The position numbers and the translations under genes were made by a program. The notes beneath the pieces are model-generated. The model saw only the letters and a list, made by a program, of their open reading frames with translations, did no database searches and had not been told where the DNA came from. A DNA stretch of 64,000 bases from the NCBI GenBank assembly GCA_031256825.1, contig JAIRPV010000035.1, positions 1 to 64,000 of the forward strand, in the 5' to 3' direction. Below are positions 44,804 to 53,385 of this stretch, in pieces; within the stretch, counting starts at the first letter, position 1, and the number at the start of each line of letters is the position of its first letter. The stretch is from Oscillospiraceae bacterium. Its GTDB lineage: Bacteria; Bacillota; Clostridia; Oscillospirales; Acutalibacteraceae.

Positions 44804-46066
44804 CTAATTCCTCCCCACCACAAGCTCGCCCGGTTCTGTTACAATAAACCCGGCTTCGGTGCGGGCCGTGCGGGCGGGGGCAATATCCACAATGGCGCGG
44901 TTGACGCAATCATCAAACACAATCGCTTCCCCCGTCTCGTCAACGCACCGGAAAAACTGATCCAGGCAAACGCTGCGCAGCGTGGATTGCAGCACAAAGC
45001 TCGGCGGGGCAAAATAATCCGCATGCAGATAAAGATTGCCGCTGTCTTCTTCCAGCGAAAACATCTGCCCGCGGGGGTTTGGCGCAAAGAGCGGCCGCGC
45101 GCCGCTGCCCAGCAGCAACGCGTCGCGGTTGCGCAGGCCAACGCTCAAAAAGCGCAGCCAGCCCGGCTTCGGCGCGCAGCCAAGAAAATACGCGCGCATG
45201 GCCTCCTCCTCGCCGGGGCGTTCCGGCGGCGGTTCCGGCTGCGTTTGCATGATAATGCGCCGCACAAGCGTATCCTGTTCGGCAACCACCTTCAGCCCCA
45301 CCGGCGCGAACGGTTTTGTGTCCTGCTCTTGCGGCTGGGGCGGCTCCCGCAACTCATCCATTGGCTCAATAGCTTGCTGTTCGGGCTTCGCCGCTTCGCC
45401 CTGCGGCGCAAGCGTCTGCCGTTTTGCCCGGAATCTGCGGTGATAGAGATTACCCAGCGCCAGCGCCAGCAAAATCAGCGCCAGCAGCCCAAATACCAGC
45501 AGATAAGGGCCGGGTCCAGGCTGGGCATGGGGCTTTTTTTGCCCGGCGGAGGCGGCTGTGGCGGCGGTTGTTGTTTCCGGTTCCGCATAGGGTTCCGTTA
45601 CAGCGCCGTTTTCGGCGGCAAACATCGAAAGCGTTGCCGTGCCCAACAGCGGCATGGGCAGCGAAATTGCCGCGCGCTGTTTGTAGTCGGGCGCGGTAAA
45701 AAATGTCAGCCGCGTCTCCCCTGCCCCGAACTGCACGCGCACCAGCAGGGTTTCTTGCCCCTCCAGTTCCTCGAAAGTGCCCAGCACGCACGCGCCGTAA
45801 AAATAGTCGTTCTTTGTGACGCCCGCGCGCACCCAGCGCTCGCCGTCTTCGCCGCTGAGCTTTGTCAGCGTCAGCAGGTGTTCCCCCTCCGCCAGCTCCA
45901 GCAGCTCCACGCTCTTGCTGCGGCCCAGCCGTTCGAGCAGCACATCCAGCGGCGCGCGCAAGGCAAAGCCTTCGGCAGGGGCCGCCGCCGCCCAAGGCGC
46001 CGCCGCCAGCAGCAAAAGCGCCGCCATTGCCGCCGCAACGCACCCTTTCATTTTTCGCTTTAACAT
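44804..46066 (-). CDS. type I membrane protein of unknown function
   Basis: A 420-residue protein, start ATG 46066 (GGAGGA 8 nt upstream). A signal peptide (about 8-31, ending APWAAAAPA) is followed by an external beta-rich domain (about 32-160). A Thr/Pro-rich linker then leads to one transmembrane helix (about 192-212, YLLVFGLLALILLALALGNLY). After it come a Gln/Pro-rich linker and a cytoplasmic domain (about 300-420). The external and internal domains suggest a signal transducer or envelope complex. The external PYAEPETTTAATAASAGQ linker resembles that of the neighbouring Thr-rich proteins. It is cotranscribed with the next gene. Confidence 0.6.
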   Translation of the reverse strand: MLKRKMKGCVAAAMAALLLLAAAPWAAAAPAEGFALRAPLDVLLERLGRSKSVELLELAEGEHLLTLTKLSGEDGERWVRAGVTKNDYFYGACVLGTFEELEGQETLLVRVQFGAGETRLTFFTAPDYKQRAAISLPMPLLGTATLSMFAAENGAVTEPYAEPETTTAATAASAGQKKPHAQPGPGPYLLVFGLLALILLALALGNLYHRRFRAKRQTLAPQGEAAKPEQQAIEPMDELREPPQPQEQDTKPFAPVGLKVVAEQDTLVRRIIMQTQPEPPPERPGEEEAMRAYFLGCAPKPGWLRFLSVGLRNRDALLLGSGARPLFAPNPRGQMFSLEEDSGNLYLHADYFAPPSFVLQSTLRSVCLDQFFRCVDETGEAIVFDDCVNRAIVDIAPARTARTEAGFIVTEPGELVVGRN

Positions 46067-46099
46067 CAAAAACTTCCTCCGACGCTTTTTATTTGATCT

Positions 46100-46127
46100 A
46101 TTTTACCATATTTTGACGGCTTGTCAA
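46100..46127 (-). promoter_or_regulatory. SigA-type promoter
   Basis: On the minus strand TTGACA (46127-46122), 16 nt, TAAAAT (46105-46100), ahead of the membrane protein gene. Confidence 0.65.
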
Positions 46128-46188
46128 GAGGAAATTTTTGATTCCGGCCGCCCGCGGCAGCTCCGGAATCACGGCGCAAACAAAGTGC

Positions 46189-46215
46189 AAAAAAGGGCGC
46201 GGCTGATCCGCGCCC
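46189..46215 (-). terminator. intrinsic terminator of the Thr-rich protein gene
   Basis: GGGCGCGG and CCGCGCCC (46195-46202/46208-46215) with loop CTGAT. Read on the minus strand the hairpin is followed by a T-run (46194-46191). The A-rich flank on one side and T-rich flank on the other may let it work in both directions. Confidence 0.8.
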
Positions 46216-46254
46216 CGCTTTTTTGGCTCCGCCAGCGGCTTTCGCTCAATTCCC

Positions 46255-47208
46255 TCAGAACCAGTACTCCGCTTCGCGCGTCAGCGGCACAGTGGCGTGG
46301 GCTTGGCCGAATTGCTTCACATCGATTTGCATCTCGCAGGCAAGGGTATATCTCACGCGCTGCAACCGGCCCGTAGCTTGATCAATTGTGCACGCAACCT
46401 GCGCGTCGCGGTAATTTGTGGCAAAATTGGTGATGACGACGAACGGCTCGGCCGACTTCGCGTTTTCGACCAACTCATCATAGCCCCAGGCGTTCATCAC
46501 CTTGCCGGTGCGAAGCACACTCGGATCCTGCGGCAGAGTAGGCACATCTTCGTCGTTGAGAACAATCACAATCTGATAGCTGCCGTTTTCTTCCGCGCAC
46601 GCGGCGCTTTTCACCATATCCGGGGCGAGTTTGCTCGCCCAGCTTTTCCCGCTCACAGGGAATTCGTTGTGATCCGCCCCGGCCGCAACGGAATCTTGCG
46701 GCTGCCATTGCCCAAACTTCGCAATCCCGTTAAAGATACTCAATATCGTCGGAATCGCCCCGTTGAGCAATTTGTTGCTGCAAGCCATGTTGTCCCGGTC
46801 AATGAGCACGCGGTCATGCCAAGAATAGCCGGGTTTTTCGGTCTTAACCCGGTTGGCTGCCTGGTTGAAATACGCCACAATCTCAGACTTGCCCTTGGGC
46901 GTCCGCGCCGCAGTGGTTGTTTCGGCTGTCGTATTGGTGGTTGCTGCGGTGGTTGATGCGGCGAAAGCGGAGGATTCGGGCGCCGAAGTCTCTGTGGGAG
47001 CCGTTGGTTCGGCGGTCGTGCCCGCTTGCGCTGTGCTTTCCGTCTGCGCAACAAAGCTTTGCGCCGCGGCAGGGGCTGCTTCCGCGGTGGTCTCAAGCCC
47101 GGCCTGCCGGTGGTTCCTGCGCAGCACGCCGCTTGCGCCAAAGGCCACGGCAACCAGCAGCACAATCCCCAGCACCAGCAATCTCTTCCAATGACGGTCT
47201 TTTTTCAT
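46255..47208 (-). CDS. Thr-rich membrane-anchored exported protein, paralogue of 58009
   Basis: A 317-residue protein, start ATG 47208 (AGGAGG 9 nt upstream). An N-terminal hydrophobic segment (about 10-29) looks like an uncleaved anchor. A Thr/Ala/Ser-rich linker spans about 40-105, and the C-terminal domain (about 105-317) contains EIVAYFNQAANRVKTEKPGY. The same core (LLAYFNKAANRVRKEKPGF) occurs in the lipoprotein at 58009, so the two are paralogues. No family is recognised. The linker would hold the domain away from the membrane. Confidence 0.65.
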   Translation of the reverse strand: MKKDRHWKRLLVLGIVLLVAVAFGASGVLRRNHRQAGLETTAEAAPAAAQSFVAQTESTAQAGTTAEPTAPTETSAPESSAFAASTTAATTNTTAETTTAARTPKGKSEIVAYFNQAANRVKTEKPGYSWHDRVLIDRDNMACSNKLLNGAIPTILSIFNGIAKFGQWQPQDSVAAGADHNEFPVSGKSWASKLAPDMVKSAACAEENGSYQIVIVLNDEDVPTLPQDPSVLRTGKVMNAWGYDELVENAKSAEPFVVITNFATNYRDAQVACTIDQATGRLQRVRYTLACEMQIDVKQFGQAHATVPLTREAEYWF

Positions 47209-47239
47209 GATTCGCCAGCCTCCTTTCCCTTGCCATCCC

Positions 47240-47268
47240 AGTATACTAAAAATAATCTGATTCGTCAA
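47240..47268 (-). promoter_or_regulatory. SigA-type promoter
   Basis: On the minus strand TTGACG (47268-47263), 17 nt, TATACT (47245-47240), before the Thr-rich protein gene. Confidence 0.75.
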
Positions 47269-47336
47269 GGAAAATTCTTGAAAAACCGAAAAAATTCCAT
47301 ACCGCAGAGCGCGCCGCCGCAGAAGCCCCGCAAGCT

Positions 47337-50300
47337 CTATATTTCCAGCGTGCCGTCGAACACCTTGACGCAGTCGCCGCTGAGGTAGGCTGTTTCGCCC
47401 ACATATTTTACCCAGAGATCGCCGCCGGGCAATTGCACGCGCACGTCTTGCCCCTTAGGGCAAAAGCCGTTTTCTACGGCGGCCACAACCGCCGCGCAAG
47501 CGCCCGTGCCGCAGGCCATCGTTTCGCCGGAACCGCGCTCCCAGACGCGCAGGGCAATCGTGTGCCGATCGATCACCTGCGCAAAACTCACGTTCACCCG
47601 CTCGGGGAACAGCTCCGTATCGTGCTCCAGCAGCGGGCCAATGCGTTCCACATCCACGCCGTCGGGGTTATGATCAAAGAAAAGCACGCAGTGCGGGTTG
47701 CCCATCGAAACGCAGGTGATGCGGAAGCTTTGCCCGCCTGAGCGCACCGGCATGTTGACAATTTTTTCTCCCGGGAGATTCACCGGCAGCGCAGCGGGAT
47801 GGAATTCCACCGCGCCCATGTCGACCGAAACGCTGTGCACCTTGCCCTCTTTGGTGTGCAGGCGCAGATGCTTCACGCCGCCGCGCGTCTCGATGGTCAT
47901 TTCTTTTTTGGGCGCCAGATCGTTGTCGAACAGATACTTTGCCACGCAACGGATGCCATTGCCGCACATAAGCCCTTCGCTGCCGTCGAGGTTAAACATG
48001 CGCATCTGCGCGTCGGCGCAGTCGCTGGGGGCAATCAGAATCACGCCGTCGCCGCCTACGCCATAGTGCCGGTCGCTCAGGGCGATAGCCAAAGATTCCG
48101 GGCTTTCCACCATCTGTTTAAAGCAATTGAAATAGATATAGTCGTTGCCGCAGCTTTGCATTTTGGTAAAGCTCAGGCGCTGCTTTTTGGTGCGCAGCCG
48201 GGTGATGTTGACCAGCTCCGTGTTGATTTCGCTGTAGCGCGAGCGCAGGCTGTCCGCCAGGGCGTTGGCGGTATCGATCGAAGTCAGGCAGGGAATGCCC
48301 AGCCGCGTGCTCAGCGTGCGGATCTTGACGCTGTCGCGCATGGGGTCGCGGCCCTTGGCGGAGGTGGAAATCACATATTGCACCGCGCCGCTTTCAATCA
48401 GGGCGGCGGTATTGTTCTCTCCCTCGTGGATTTTCGCGACAGAAGTCACCTCAAGCCCCGCGCCGCGCAACACCTCCGCGTTGCCCTCGGTGGCGTAGAG
48501 CCGGAACCCCAGGAGGGAAAACTTTTTGGCCAGGTCGGGGATTTCGGGTTTATCCTGCTTGCGCACGGTGATCAGCACGCCGCCGCTGCGCGACATAGAA
48601 AAGCCCGCGGCGGTCAGCCCTTTGAACAAAGCCTCTTCCAGGGTTTTTCCAATGCCCAGCGCCTCGCCCGTGGACTTCATCTCGGGGCCTAGCTGCGTAT
48701 CCACGCCGTGGAGCTTCTCGAAAGAGAATACCGGCACTTTTACCGCGATATAGGGCGATGAGGGGTAAAGCCCTGTGCCGTAGCCCATGCTCTCGAGCGT
48801 TTCGCCGGTCATGGCGCGGGTGCAAAGCTCCACCACGGGCACGCCTGTGACTTTGCTGATATAGGGCACGGTGCGGCTGGCGCGCGGGTTCACTTCAATC
48901 ACATAGAGCGCGCCGTGATAGATGATATACTGGATGTTCACAATGCCCTTGATGCCAAGTTCCAGCGAAATGCGTTTGGTCGCGCCGATGATCATCTCGA
49001 TCATGTCGTCATCCACATGTACGGCGGGATAAACAGCGATGGAATCGCCCGAATGCACGCCGGTGCGCTCGATGTGTTCCATAATGCCGGGGATCAAAAT
49101 CTCTTTGCCGTCGCAGATTGCGTCAACCTCAATTTCGGTGCCCATGAGATATTTATCCACCAAAACCGGGTTTTCCACGCCCCCGGCCAAAATGATTTCC
49201 ATGAACTCGCACAGCTCATCGTCGCTGTTGGCAATGGACATATTCTGCCCGCCCAGAACATAACTGGGCCGCACCAGCACCGGGTAGCCCAGATCGTTGG
49301 CGGCGCGCAGGGCTTCTTCGGTGGTCATAACCGTCTGCCCCGCCGGGCGCTTTACCTGCACTTTTTCGAGCAGTTCGTCGAACAGCTCGCGATCCTCCGC
49401 GCGGTCAATCCCCTCGAAGTTGGTGCCCAGGATAGGGTAATGATTTTCGTGGAGAAATTTCGCAAGCTTGATGGCCGTCTGGCCGCCAAAGGCCGCAACC
49501 ACGCCCACCGGCTGTTCCATTTTGAGGATCGCATCCACATCCTCGGGCGTGAGCGCTTCGAAATAGAGGCGATCGGCTGTGTCAAAATCCGTTGACACCG
49601 TCTCGGGGTTGTTGTTGATGATGATCGCCTCGTAACCCAGCTTTTGCAGCGAACGCACGCAATGCACGCTGGCATAGTCGAACTCAATCCCCTGCCCGAT
49701 CCGGATAGGGCCGCTGCCCAGCACAACCACGCGCGGCTTGCGCGGTTCCTGCGCCCGCAGCCTGGCTTCCCGCGCTTCGTCTTCCCCTTCCGGAACGGAA
49801 TAGAAATAAGGCGTTGCCGCGTCGAACTCGCCGGCGCAGGTATCCACCATGCGGAAAGCGGGCGCGGGGCAGCCGGGCAGCCCGTGGCCGCTCAGCTTTT
49901 TCAGCGCCGCGTCGGGGTATCCCAGGCGCTTGCCCTGCCGGTATTGATCGCCGCTCAGCTGTGTGTGTTCAATCTTGTGCTCGTAGGCCATCATACCGGC
50001 CAGCTTCGACAAAAAATAGCAGTCAATCATTGTCGCCTCGTGCAGCTGTTCCACAGAAACGCCGCGCCAGAGCAGCTCGCACAACTGGAACAGGCGCTCG
50101 TCGGTGCCTTCGGCCACAAATTGCAGCAGCTCCTGCGTCGTGTGCTTCGCCCAGCGGGGCACGCGCAGGGTATCGCGGGATATTTCCACGCCGCGCACCG
50201 CCTTCATCAAGGCGTTCTCAAAGCTGTCGCCCAGCGACATCACCTCGCCCGTGGCCTTCATCTGGGTGCCAAGTTTGCGGCTGGCAAAAATAAATTTGTC

Positions 50301-51386
50301 GAACGGCCACTTTGGGAACTTCAGCGCAATGTAATCCAGCACCGGCTCAAAGCAGGCCATGGTTTTGCCGGTCACGGCGTTGGGGATCTCGTCGAGCGTA
50401 TATCCGATGGCGATCTTCGCCGCCACTTTGGCAATGGGGTACCCTGTGGCCTTGCTGGCCAGGGCAGAGGAACGCGACACGCGGGGGTTGACTTCGATCA
50501 CGGCATATTCGTATGTGGTTGGGTGCAGCGCAAACTGCACGTTGCAGCCGCCTTCCACCCCCAGGGCCGTGATGATATCCAGCGCCGCCGAGCGCAGCAT
50601 CTGGTATTCTTTGTCGGCCAGTGTGAGCGTTGGCGCAACCACAATGCTGTCGCCCGTGTGGATCCCCACCGGGTCAAAGTTTTCCATCGAACAAACGGTG
50701 ATCACATTGCCCGCCCCGTCGCGCATGACCTCGTATTCGATTTCTTTCCAGCCCGCCACGCTTTTTTCGATGAGCGCCTGATGGATGGGGCTTTGGCGCA
50801 GGCCGCCGGAACAGATCTCGCGCAGTTCGGAATCGCTGCCGCAAAAACCGCCGCCGCTGCCGCCAAGGGTAAACGCGGGGCGAACAATGACGGGATACCC
50901 AATTTCGCCGGCAAAGCGAACGGCCATCTCCACATCATGCACCACCAGCGAGGGAATCACCGGCTGGCCAATCTCCAGCATCGTGTCTTTGAACATCTGG
51001 CGGTCTTCCGCCCGGTCGATGGTGTCGGGCCGCGCGCCAAGCAGCCGGACATGGTGCCGGGCAAGAAAGCCCTCTTTTGCCAGCTGCATGGCCAATGTCA
51101 GGCCCGTCTGCCCGCCCAGCGTTGGCAAAATGCTGTCGGGGGATTCCTTCAGAATCACGCGCTTGACGGTTTCCACCGTCAGCGGCTCAATATAAATTTT
51201 ATCGGCCATGTGCTGGTCGGTCATGATCGTGGCCGGATTCGAGTTGATGAGCACAATTTCAAGCCCTTCTTCGCGCAGCGCGCGGCAAGCCTGCGTGCCC
51301 GCGTAGTCGAACTCGGCGGCCTGCCCGATGACGATCGGCCCGGAGCCAATCACCAACACCTTCTGGATGCCTTCTTTCAACGGCAT
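47337..51386 (-). CDS. carB-dapF: carbamoyl-phosphate synthase large subunit fused to diaminopimelate epimerase (CarB-DapF)
   Basis: A single 1,349-codon frame. Residues 1 to about 1060 are a complete CarB: IGSGPIVIGQAAEFDYAGTQ, two ATP-grasp halves (the second beginning around 555, VVVLGSGPIRIGQGIEFDYA), and an MGS-like allosteric domain. Residues 1071-1349 are a full DapF (LSFTKMQSCGNDYIY...) with both catalytic Cys: C1141 in MCGNGIR and C1292 in ACGTGAC. The junction is a short basic linker (RTKKQR). CarB makes carbamoyl phosphate from bicarbonate, ATP and ammonia; DapF converts LL- to meso-diaminopimelate. No ribosome site precedes the DapF part, so it is not a separate gene unless translated internally. 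Start ATG 51386 has GGAGAGATG-type site and overlaps carA by 10 nt. Confidence 0.93.
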   Translation of the reverse strand: MPLKEGIQKVLVIGSGPIVIGQAAEFDYAGTQACRALREEGLEIVLINSNPATIMTDQHMADKIYIEPLTVETVKRVILKESPDSILPTLGGQTGLTLAMQLAKEGFLARHHVRLLGARPDTIDRAEDRQMFKDTMLEIGQPVIPSLVVHDVEMAVRFAGEIGYPVIVRPAFTLGGSGGGFCGSDSELREICSGGLRQSPIHQALIEKSVAGWKEIEYEVMRDGAGNVITVCSMENFDPVGIHTGDSIVVAPTLTLADKEYQMLRSAALDIITALGVEGGCNVQFALHPTTYEYAVIEVNPRVSRSSALASKATGYPIAKVAAKIAIGYTLDEIPNAVTGKTMACFEPVLDYIALKFPKWPFDKFIFASRKLGTQMKATGEVMSLGDSFENALMKAVRGVEISRDTLRVPRWAKHTTQELLQFVAEGTDERLFQLCELLWRGVSVEQLHEATMIDCYFLSKLAGMMAYEHKIEHTQLSGDQYRQGKRLGYPDAALKKLSGHGLPGCPAPAFRMVDTCAGEFDAATPYFYSVPEGEDEAREARLRAQEPRKPRVVVLGSGPIRIGQGIEFDYASVHCVRSLQKLGYEAIIINNNPETVSTDFDTADRLYFEALTPEDVDAILKMEQPVGVVAAFGGQTAIKLAKFLHENHYPILGTNFEGIDRAEDRELFDELLEKVQVKRPAGQTVMTTEEALRAANDLGYPVLVRPSYVLGGQNMSIANSDDELCEFMEIILAGGVENPVLVDKYLMGTEIEVDAICDGKEILIPGIMEHIERTGVHSGDSIAVYPAVHVDDDMIEMIIGATKRISLELGIKGIVNIQYIIYHGALYVIEVNPRASRTVPYISKVTGVPVVELCTRAMTGETLESMGYGTGLYPSSPYIAVKVPVFSFEKLHGVDTQLGPEMKSTGEALGIGKTLEEALFKGLTAAGFSMSRSGGVLITVRKQDKPEIPDLAKKFSLLGFRLYATEGNAEVLRGAGLEVTSVAKIHEGENNTAALIESGAVQYVISTSAKGRDPMRDSVKIRTLSTRLGIPCLTSIDTANALADSLRSRYSEINTELVNITRLRTKKQRLSFTKMQSCGNDYIYFNCFKQMVESPESLAIALSDRHYGVGGDGVILIAPSDCADAQMRMFNLDGSEGLMCGNGIRCVAKYLFDNDLAPKKEMTIETRGGVKHLRLHTKEGKVHSVSVDMGAVEFHPAALPVNLPGEKIVNMPVRSGGQSFRITCVSMGNPHCVLFFDHNPDGVDVERIGPLLEHDTELFPERVNVSFAQVIDRHTIALRVWERGSGETMACGTGACAAVVAAVENGFCPKGQDVRVQLPGGDLWVKYVGETAYLSGDCVKVFDGTLEI

Positions 51387-52480
51387 TGCGCATCTCTCCT
51401 TTCGTCCATCAAAGCCACGAACCGATCAAACAAGAACTCCGTATCTTTTGGCCCGCCGCAAGCTTCCGGATGAAACTGCACGCTGAAGCCCCGGAAGCCA
51501 CTGTAATCAAGGCCTTCGCAGGTGCCGTCGTTGGCGTTGAGGTAACGCGGGCTGGCGTTCCCGGGGAGCTGATCGCCCAGCTGCACAGCATAGCCATGGT
51601 TTTGGCTTGTGATATACGTGCGGCCCGTCAAAAGATCCCGCACCGGATGGTTCCCACCGCGGTGGCCGTATTTCAGCTTCGCTGTGCCGCCGCCGTTGGC
51701 CAGAGCAAGCAGCTGGTGCCCCAGGCAAATGCCAAATATCGCAATATCCTGCGCAAGCAGCTTGCGGATTTCCGCTATGATATCCTGATTTTCTTCCGGA
51801 TCGCCCGGGCCGTTCGAAAGCAGAATCCCGTCGGGGCGCTCGGCCATGATCCGCTCCGCCGTCCATTCCGCGGGGATCACCGTCACATCGCAGCCCCTGT
51901 CGTTCAGCCGCCGCACGCTGCTGTCTTTCACGCCAAAGTCCCAGAGCAGCACTTTGCGCTTCGGCGATTCAACCGGATACCGCGCCGGCTCGCCAACGCT
52001 GACGCGCCGCACCGCGCAGCCAATGCGAAAGGAATGCAGCTCGTCCAACAATTGCTCCTTGTTTTTGGCGAACGGTTCCTCGTCCACCAGCGCGCCGCGC
52101 AAAACGCCCGCCGTGCGGATCAATTTTGTCAGCGCCCGGGTGTCGATTCCGCACAGGCCGGGAATGCCATATTGGCGCAAAAAGCCGTCCAGCGTTCCGC
52201 CGCAGGCAAAATGCGAAGGCGCCTGGCATTGCTCCTTCACAATGTAGCCCTTCACAAAGGGGCGGCGGCTCTCAAAATCCGCCGGATTCACGCCATAATT
52301 GCCCATGAGCGGGAATGTTTGCGTCACAATTTGCCCCTCATAACTGGGGTCGGTCAGCGTTTCGGTGTAGCCGGTCATGTTCGTGGTGAACACCACCTCG
52401 CCAATGCATCCGCCCTGCGCCCCGAAGGCCTGCCCCTCAAAAACCCTGCCGTTTTCCAGCAGAAGATATCGCCTGTCCAT
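51377..52480 (-). CDS. carA: carbamoyl-phosphate synthase small subunit
   Basis: A 367-residue glutaminase subunit. The N-terminal CPSase_sm domain (about 1-150) includes GEVVFTTNMTGYTETLTDPSY. The class I amidotransferase domain has FGICLGHQL with the nucleophilic Cys and FHPEA with the His. It supplies ammonia to CarB for pyrimidine and arginine synthesis. Start ATG 52480 has AGGAG 9 nt upstream, and the transcription leader is only about 25 nt, so no pyrimidine attenuator fits. It overlaps the fused carB-dapF gene. Confidence 0.97.
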   Translation of the reverse strand: MDRRYLLLENGRVFEGQAFGAQGGCIGEVVFTTNMTGYTETLTDPSYEGQIVTQTFPLMGNYGVNPADFESRRPFVKGYIVKEQCQAPSHFACGGTLDGFLRQYGIPGLCGIDTRALTKLIRTAGVLRGALVDEEPFAKNKEQLLDELHSFRIGCAVRRVSVGEPARYPVESPKRKVLLWDFGVKDSSVRRLNDRGCDVTVIPAEWTAERIMAERPDGILLSNGPGDPEENQDIIAEIRKLLAQDIAIFGICLGHQLLALANGGGTAKLKYGHRGGNHPVRDLLTGRTYITSQNHGYAVQLGDQLPGNASPRYLNANDGTCEGLDYSGFRGFSVQFHPEACGGPKDTEFLFDRFVALMDERRDAQCR

Positions 52481-52512
52481 GGCCTGCGCTCCTTTCGTCT
52501 CCCATTCAAAAT

Positions 52513-52541
52513 ATTATACAACAGATTACGGGAATTGTCAA
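52513..52541 (-). promoter_or_regulatory. SigA-type promoter of carA-carB/dapF
   Basis: On the minus strand TTGACA (52541-52536), 17 nt, TATAAT (52518-52513). Confidence 0.85.
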
Positions 52542-52559
52542 ATCAAGAATCTTTGAACA

Positions 52560-52587
52560 GAAAAAAACCTCCCGAAATTTCGGGAGG
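52560..52587 (-). terminator. intrinsic terminator of rplU-rpmA
   Basis: CCTCCCGAAA and TTTCGGGAGG (52568-52587) form a perfect hairpin, followed on the minus strand by TTTTTTT (52567-52561). Confidence 0.92.
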
Positions 52588-52593
52588 AAAAAA

Positions 52594-52851
52594 CTATTCC
52601 GCCGTGTAAATACTGACTTTCTTGCGATCCCTGCCAAGGCGTTCAAAGCGCACAATGCCGTCGGCTGTGGCAAACAGCGTGTCATCCTTGCCCCTGCCAA
52701 CATTGGTGCCCGGATGGATTTTCGTTCCGCGCTGGCGCACTAAAATGTTGCCCGCGAGAACAAACTGCCCGTCGCCGCGCTTTGCGCCCAGCCGCTTAGA
52801 GGCGGAATCGCGCCCGTTGCGGGTGGAGCCCATTCCCTTTTTATGTGCCAT
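52594..52851 (-). CDS. rpmA: 50S ribosomal protein L27
   Basis: An 85-residue protein beginning [22 protein letters not shown] with the usual [18 protein letters not shown]. Many Firmicute L27 genes carry an N-terminal extension removed by the Prp protease, whose gene usually lies between rplU and rpmA. Here the extension is missing and the intergenic gap to rplU is only 27 nt, so this lineage either lacks Prp processing or encodes it elsewhere. It is the last gene before the terminator. Confidence 0.98.
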   Translation of the reverse strand: MAHKKGMGSTRNGRDSASKRLGAKRGDGQFVLAGNILVRQRGTKIHPGTNVGRGKDDTLFATADGIVRFERLGRDRKKVSIYTAE

Positions 52852-52878
52852 AAAAGAATCATCCTTTCCTTCGTTAAA

Positions 52879-53190
52879 TCAGGCGTTGATGGCCGTAATT
52901 TCCACCTTTGTATACGGCTGGCGATGGCCCATCTTGCGCTTTTCGCCCTTCTTGGGTTTGTAGGTGAAAACCGTGATTTTGCGGGCCTTGCCGTTCTTTA
53001 GCACCCGCGCGCTGACGCTTGCGCCTTCCACATACGGCGCGCCGATCGTGATACCCTCTTCCGTTCCGATGGCGAACACTTGGTCGAAGACTACTTCGCC
53101 GTCTTCTTCCGCGCCGAGTTTTTCGATAAACAGCGTTTGGCCCACCTCGGCTTTATACTGCTTACCGCCGGTTGCGATGATTGCGTACAT
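52879..53190 (-). CDS. rplU: 50S ribosomal protein L21
   Basis: A 103-residue protein with the L21 pattern [26 protein letters not shown] and [18 protein letters not shown]. It binds 23S rRNA in the large subunit. It is the first gene of the rplU-rpmA unit, and the leader upstream resembles the L21 leader RNA that autoregulates this operon in Firmicutes. Confidence 0.98.
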   Translation of the reverse strand: MYAIIATGGKQYKAEVGQTLFIEKLGAEEDGEVVFDQVFAIGTEEGITIGAPYVEGASVSARVLKNGKARKITVFTYKPKKGEKRKMGHRQPYTKVEITAINA

Positions 53191-53268
53191 GCCTTGCCCT
53201 CTCTTTATTCAAGTCTCGCTGCCAACGGGCGGAGATTGCTCTCGCTTAGAGGCCCGGAGCACGCGGCT
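53191..53268 (-). ncRNA. probable L21 leader RNA
   Basis: A roughly 75-nt untranslated leader between the promoter and rplU. On the minus strand it contains CCCGTTGGCAGCGAGACTT, resembling a conserved segment recalled from Firmicute L21 leaders, and several short complementary stretches. Autoregulation by L21 is known for the family; I infer it here from position and partial sequence similarity. Confidence 0.55.
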
Positions 53269-53274
53269 CATAAC

Positions 53275-53303
53275 AGTATAGCAGATCATGGCGCGCTTGT
53301 CAA
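53275..53303 (-). promoter_or_regulatory. SigA-type promoter of rplU-rpmA
   Basis: On the minus strand TTGACA (53303-53298), 17 nt, TATACT (53280-53275). Confidence 0.85.
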
Positions 53304-53341
53304 GAAAAATTTTTGGCGGTGCAACATTTTTTCACATACCC

Positions 53342-53372
53342 GCAAAGAACCCCCGACGCTGAGCGCCGGGGG
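53342..53372 (-). terminator. intrinsic terminator of the nnrD-lipoprotein unit
   Basis: CCCCCGACGC and GCGCCGGGGG form a hairpin (53350-53372); on the minus strand TTCTTT follows. Confidence 0.7.
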
Positions 53373-53385
53373 TTTTCTGGTGGAT

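Noticed and set aside
46140..46170. GATTCCGG/CCGGAATC hairpin as a terminator
   Set aside because: No T-run follows on either strand.
48110..48180. Separate dapF start inside the carB frame
   Set aside because: The internal ATG at about 48161 has no ribosome site, and the frame is uninterrupted with CarB.
52482..52560. PyrR-type attenuator before carA
   Set aside because: The promoter lies only about 30 nt before the ATG, leaving no room for an attenuator.
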